Assembly: GCA_011037195.1 (NCBI GenBank)
Contig: JAAEAF010014386.1
Span: forward strand, 62,001-126,000
DNA: 64,000 nucleotides
Source of the DNA: Triatoma infestans
Taxonomy: Eukaryota > Arthropoda > Insecta > Hemiptera > Reduviidae
Reading direction: 5' to 3'
Made by a program: the position numbers and the translations under genes. A model generated the notes under the pieces. The model had not been told where the DNA came from. It saw only the letters and a program-made list of their open reading frames with translations, and searched no databases. The stretch's first letter is position 1, and every line of letters begins with the position of its first letter. Positions 59,394-64,000 of the stretch are shown piece after piece.

Positions 59394-60030
59394 ACCCTAT
59401 CAAATGCTTGCGCAATATCTAAGAAAGCCCCAGAACAATACTGTTTTCGCTCAAGAGAGGAAGCGATGACGTCTACAACGCGATAGCATTGGTGAACGGT
59501 GGAATGTAGGCTTCGAAATCCGAACTGATGGTTGGGTCTTCAAGGAGATTGTGAATTCTCTTGAGGATGAGTTTTTCAAGAATCTTACCCATCAGGGGTA
59601 AGAGACTTATCGGTCGGTAGGAAGTTAGGAGATGATGAGGTTTGGAGGGTTTGGGTATCATTTTTATTACAGAGAATTTCCATTCTAGAGGAAAGTAAGT
59701 GGTTCGGAGAACTGAATTGTATATTGTTTTAAGAAGTACTATTGCTTTCTTTGGGAGATGAGATAGGATTTTTGATGTAATTAAGTCAAAGCCTGGCGCT
59801 TTTTTAGATGGTAGGTGTTTTATGATGTGAGAAACTTCGGAAGGGGTAAACGCTTTGGGAGGAGGAGAGAGTTGGAGAGGGATATCTAGGTCTGTCTGTA
59901 TTTGATGTGTAAAACCAGGATCAGATGAGCTTGGAAGACTGTGGTTAGGTATTGGGCAAACAAGTCTGCTTTTTCGTCATCAGTTATGGCCCACATTCCA
60001 TTATCTTTACGGAGTGCCGGATCTTTAAAC
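59394..60030 (-). pseudogene. Jockey RT: N-terminal RT motifs, broken
   Basis: The frame 59473-59661 reads MIPKPSKPHHLLTSYRPISL then LLPLMGKILEKLIL, the conserved S-Y-R-P-I-S-L-L segment. Between 59394 and 59470 the DNA encodes the motif A neighbourhood in another frame. Above 59661 lie further RT-upstream remnants. The 5' truncation is at about 60030. Confidence 0.78.
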
Positions 60031-61144
60031 TTAAATGTAATTAAATATACTCTTACCTCTTAACTCTTTTCCATGATCTTGCAGCTTATGAGCGTTTAGT
60101 TTTTCATGAAACTACCCAATTACCGCGTTCTCTTGTTTGCTTAAATGGTAATCATTTTTCCTTTGTTCTCTTACCCCATATTTTTTCTTTCCTCTCTCCT
60201 TTCATAATGTTGTTATTTCCGAACCAGCTGTTTCTCCAATTCTCATTACATGTATTTTTAACTTGAGAGTTGTCCTTTTCACTAAGACTGGCCGATTTTT
60301 ATTATTTATTTTTCAAGCCCAATCTAAGTACAGTCAGAGTCTTACTATCAATCCCTCTCCATGTTCGAGCCAGTTAAGCTTCGTCTCTTTCACTACCAGC
60401 TTCCTTCCCACTATACACAAGTTATTTTCTCTCTCTAGTTCTTAAAAAATCAATTTTAGATTTTTGCTTTTCAACGAATTGATTTGTGTTTTCAACTTCT
60501 TTCTTCTTTGACTTTGAAATTGAAGATTGAATTTCTAACAAAATCAACAGTATTTTTACTTGCTCTATTTTATCATCTATTATTTTTAATTTCTAGCAAT
60601 GTTTGTTTAAAATCAATACAACTTATCTGTTCAGAATACTGTGTATCTGTCTGGGTGTTAGAGACTGTTTATTTACTGGAATAAACAGCTCTCCTTTGGA
60701 AATTCGCCACAACCTCCATCAAGCGCTACAGTCGCACTAAGCACTCCTGCTATAGTTCTTGCCCCTCACCCCTCTATCAAATGTAATTGTAATTGTATTA
60801 TTGGTGAATGTTGAAATGACGAAGCCACAGAATGAGTGACCGAGCGAACAGTGGTGATGTAAAATGGAGTAGTGTTGGCTGGTTAGTTAGTGTAGTAGGG
60901 TTGTGTTGGCTACTCCATAATAACAAGCCCTTGAATGTTTGTTACCAGACTGCTGTTTCCTCTTCATGGCTTGTCAGACTTCTAAGTGTGATCTTTTGAA
61001 CTCTTCCAATGTTGCTTACCGACTGGCTAAGGTCCAGACATTGCTCTCGTTTTATACACACCTCCTACAGGGGGAAGGTTTACACCATTATACCCACTCT
61101 AAATTCTTTCATATTAACTAGTCCAATTAAACTAAATTTGCAAC

Positions 61145-61345
61145 TAAAGTAAAGTAATGCCTATTTCCGGCGGGCTCAACGTCCGACTACCAAATTAGGT
61201 GTCGTGTACGGGAGCGGAAGCACCTGCTTTAATATTAACATTTTTCGTAGCAATATTAAATTTAGAAGTTATACGCGGGACTCGAACTGGGAACCTCCCA
61301 CTTACTAGCCAACGCTCATAACCACTACATCAAAACCCGTCCCAC
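61145..61345 (-). mobile_element. tRNA-derived SINE, type B, minus strand
   Basis: Inverse of 15795-15990: gcccctattt-like start (atgcctatttccggcgggct), caacgtccgactaccaaatt, gtcgtgtacgggagcggaag, gggactcgaactgggaacct (B box reversed), ataaccactacatcaaaacc (A box reversed). It lies about 235 bp before exon c. Confidence 0.85.
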
Positions 61346-61580
61346 TAAATTTGCAACTATTTTCACTAATTAATATCTCTGACATTACCGAATATGTTAC
61401 ACAATTAATATCTACTATATTATTAATCAAGACATAAGTCATTTGTTCCAATTTGTTTGACAATTGTTCCCACTATAATCTTAGAAAATTTATAAAGACG
61501 ATTTGAAGCTGTCAGGTAAACAAACTAGACTCTACTATACAGGTGTTTAATAGCAAAAAAATCCCGTTCTCTCATTTCAG

Positions 61581-61737
61581 GGACCATGATGATGAATCAT
61601 CCGTATTCGACGCAGTATCCAAATTGAACGAAGTGAGAGGTGTAAAAGGACTTGGTAGATTCTTCAAACAGATCGCCCAAAGCGCTAGAAGTGGCTCCCA
61701 AGATGACTTTCTCGGCTGTGTCAACATTCCCTTGCAG
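61581..61737 (+). CDS. stac: Unc13-4/BAIAP3-type C2-domain protein, internal exon c
   Basis: Exon of 157 bp: one base completing W, then 52 codons. It begins [12 protein letters not shown], calcium-binding loop 3 of a C2 domain (W-D-H-D-D-E), with acidic residues in place to bind Ca2+. It continues [17 protein letters not shown], a long insertion characteristic of the BAIAP3/Unc13-4 group, then a final strand [12 protein letters not shown]. Acceptor: ttctctcatttcag ending at 61580. Donor: CAG|gtacat at 61738. It ends in phase 0. The reading frame starting near 61543 is only apparent, since its first codons are intron. Exons a, b and c together give about 112 residues of a continuous C2 domain with no stop or frameshift. 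In this window that is unique among protein-coding signals and marks a living gene. No further exon was recognised before 64000. Confidence 0.9.
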
Positions 61738-64000
61738 GTACATTCATAAGTACTTATATCTCTATATTTACCAGTTACAATATCTAAATAATATACAATG
61801 TTAGATATGAAATAAAATGGTCAAATCGTGCCGGCCAGGGATGCAGCTGAGTGTGGGGCAGAGCCAGCCGCCCGCCAAAAATCGATATTTCACATATTTA
61901 AAGAGCCGAGAGTGTGATCTGGACGTGCGGTTCGCACCCCATATTAAATCATTTCACTTACATCACTCCTATCCTCACAATGACAACTAACAATTTATAT
62001 GAATATCAATTTTAGCTCATAACGTCTCTCTTTGTATTTTCCCTGACCGCTGCAAGAGAAAGTATTGCGTGCTTATAAACTTTGTGAAATTGAGTACATG
62101 CTTCGGGTTCTCCGCAGATTAAAAAGAATGTTTTATTTTCTCTTTATTCCCGGTAAGAGGAAGTATTGTAATCGTGTCGAATTTTCGATATCGAGTTTTC
62201 ACCGGAAATATCCGTTTTGAGATCCCCTGAGTCCAAAGAAGTGGTTTTCAGCAAATGGTCTGTGTGTGTTTATGTGTGTGTGTGTGTGTGTGAATGTGAA
62301 AAGCATAGCTCAAAAACTAAAAATCGCAGAAAGTTCGAACTTGATATTCCGTTTGGGTAACACCGTGGGATCCTACAGTACGTTATCTTCAAAATTCCTC
62401 AACTGGAAGTACCACCTTTACTGAATGTTTTTTTCACTTTTTTGCAATTTCTCCGAAACTGGTTCCAACGATTTTCTTTAAACTTGGTAGATATATCAAC
62501 TGTACCTGAAACTTTTACAATTTTTATTTTCAACATTTTCCCGGTAAAATGCATTTAAGGGCACTTTGGGCGGGGGGGGGGTAGCTTGTCCTCTAAAGTG
62601 CTATTTCAGTTTATTATATAATTCTATCATGTAAATAATATTAATTAGAATTAAATATGTTGTTGGAATACCGAATTTGAAGAAACTCGGATGACGGGAA
62701 CTATGTTTTCACTGAAAAGTATTTTTCAATGTTCTGATATTTTTATAAAACGGCCCCAACAATTTTCTTTAAACTAAGAATGTAAACTACATATATCAAG
62801 AGCTACAACTTTTATTTGAAACATTTCTCCGGGTAAACTTATTTATGGGGGCTTTTGGTAGAAGGGTAGGGTTATGTTTGCCTCTAAAGTATTATCATAG
62901 TTGATTAAACAATTCTACCATCTAAACAGAATTAATTAGAAATAAATAGATTGCCCAAATTTTGAGTTTCAAGAAAATTAGTAAACCGGAAGTGAGTTTT
63001 TACTGAACAGTTTTTTCAGTTTTTGCGTTTTTCTCCATAAAAACACCGACGAATTTCATTAAATATGGTATTCTAGCTATAATCCTTGTATTTACAATTT
63101 TGTAAACTGCAGCAAGGGAAAGTTGTGTGAGTGTTTCACACCAAATTTTTTTCGTACATGTGGTAACCTCAGAATACATATTTCTACTGGACAACAGAAA
63201 ATGAAAGTATTAATTTTAGCAAGATGTTTATACGGCAATGGCCAGATCAATTTTTTAAAGAAAAAAATCTTTATTGCAATTAAGAATTCTTTTTACTTTC
63301 TCTTACTCCTAGTAAGAGGAAGTATTGTTTAATCGTGTCAATTTCGATATAGAGTTTTCACCGGAATATCCGTTTTGGAGGTCTCATGAGTCCAAAAACG
63401 TGGTTTTTTAGCAACTGGTCTGTGTGTGGGTGTGTAGTGTGTGTGGTGTGTAGTGTGTGTGGTGGTATGTAGTGTGAACGCATCGCTCAAAAACCGAAAA
63501 ACTCGTAGAAAGTTAAACTTGCTATTCCATTTAGGCATCACCACGTGGGATCTGCACTCGTATCTGTCAAACATTCCCAACCGAAGTACACTTAATAGTT
63601 AGATTTTTTACTTTTGTACGATTTTCTCAAAAATGGCTCGGACGATTTTCTTTAAACTTGGAACTTCAACCACACATACAAAGAGCTACAACTTTTATTT
63701 GAATTATTTCTCTGGGAAAATGCATTTAAGGGAACTTTTTGGGGACGGGTGGGGTTAGGTTTTCATCTAAAGTGCTATTTCAGTTTATTTCACAATTCTG
63801 TCATCTAAAGAATGTTAATTAGAATTAAATATGTTGTTGAAATTCCGAGTTTGAAAAAAATCGGATAATCGGAAGTGCGTTTACTTTACCACTTACTCAA
63901 TGATTTGAATTCACTTTTCAATAAATTTTCTCAAAAATGGCTCCGACGATTTTCTTGAAACTTCGTCCTATAAAAACTAAACATGCAAAGATTACTACAA
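61738..64000 (+). repeat. Start of the next intron, filled by + oriented modular repeat
   Basis: After the donor at 61738 no further exon was recognised. From about 62030 to the window end there are nearly two full copies of the modular repeat. The opening phrase ...agaggaagtattg occurs near 62155 and again near 63310, about 1.15 kb apart. Between them lie ttcaccggaaatatccg, a (GT)n tract, gctcaaaaact, ggttccaacgattttcttt and two D-type submodules about 290 bp apart (acttttatttgaaacattt ... caagaaaattagtaaaccgg). A compact GC-rich block at 61829-61945 is unrelated (see findings). Confidence 0.7.

Larger units (their letters stand above)
58340..60030 (-). mobile_element. Jockey-type non-LTR retrotransposon, 5'-truncated, minus strand
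   Basis: RT from the region before motif A (RKDNGMWAITDDEKADLF at about 59960-60020 in reverse) to the C-terminus. The 3'UTR has gttacgcaagcgtaccagca and ends in an A-tract (T-run at 58340-58349). ORF1 and endonuclease are missing. At least two frameshifts separate the pieces. Its relatives lie at 11960-12560, 13840-14240 and 29800-30050. Confidence 0.85.
51855..61580 (+). other. Intron between exons b and c of the Unc13-4-type gene
   Basis: A GT-AG intron of 9726 bp, phase 2. Almost half of it is the 136-bp tandem array (52496-56785). It also contains modular-repeat copies, a 72-bp array (57843-58201), a minus-strand Jockey copy (58340-60030) and a SINE of the second type (61145-61345). Within it, 60030-61140 is AT-rich, with short meaningless ORFs and nothing I can name. 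Confidence 0.8.

Noticed and set aside
1..64000. CRISPR arrays, bacterial operons or phage genes
   Set aside because: The tandem arrays have no unique spacers between repeats, and all coding signals are eukaryotic transposons or spliced exons.

Overview
The window is animal nuclear DNA, AT-rich and dominated by transposable elements and tandem repeats. It has no bacterial-style operons. I-like and Jockey non-LTR retrotransposons, a Ty3/gypsy element and two tRNA-derived SINE families point to an arthropod, most likely an insect; I cannot name the species. The only host gene I can support is on the + strand: three consecutive, in-phase exons at 45004-45141, 51810-51854 and 61581-61737. They encode one C2 domain of an Unc13-4 / BAIAP3 / Munc13-4-type vesicle-priming protein (Drosophila staccato class). 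Its other exons were not found here, so the gene probably continues beyond the window at its 3' end and has further 5' exons upstream.

Layout. 1-2480: a SINE, then a 5'-truncated I-like element inserted into the head of a second SINE. 3110-3822: 3' end of another non-LTR element with poly(A). 5470-6357: truncated I-like element with target-site duplication (TSD). 7985-8340: hairpin (fold-back) element. 9197-9860: truncated I-like element with TSD and a TAA-type tail. 11205-14240: SINE and two Jockey relics. 15790-19440: second-type SINE and a reverse-oriented block of a modular repeat. 19575-24065: nearly complete but broken non-LTR element (ORF1, endonuclease, RT), minus strand. 24638-28926: broken Ty3/gypsy element (gag, protease, RT, RNase H, integrase), minus strand. 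29800-44930: modular-repeat copies in both orientations carrying 11-, 22-, 31-, 37- and ~59-bp tandem arrays. 45004-61737: the Unc13-4-type gene segment, whose two introns (6.7 and 9.7 kb) are filled with a CR1/L2-like 5' fragment, I-like and Jockey fragments, SINEs, and a 4.3-kb array of a 136-bp unit. 61738-64000: the next intron, mostly modular repeat.

The most unusual pattern is the modular repeat. Its blocks share conserved phrases such as ttcaccggaaatatccg, gctcaaaaacgaaaaatcgc, ggctccaacgattttcttt and acttttatttgaaacattt, always in the same order. At least four of the large tandem arrays sit at internal positions of its copies, as if the family repeatedly seeds minisatellite expansion. 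No intact transposon ORF, CRISPR array, rRNA or functional tRNA gene was found.
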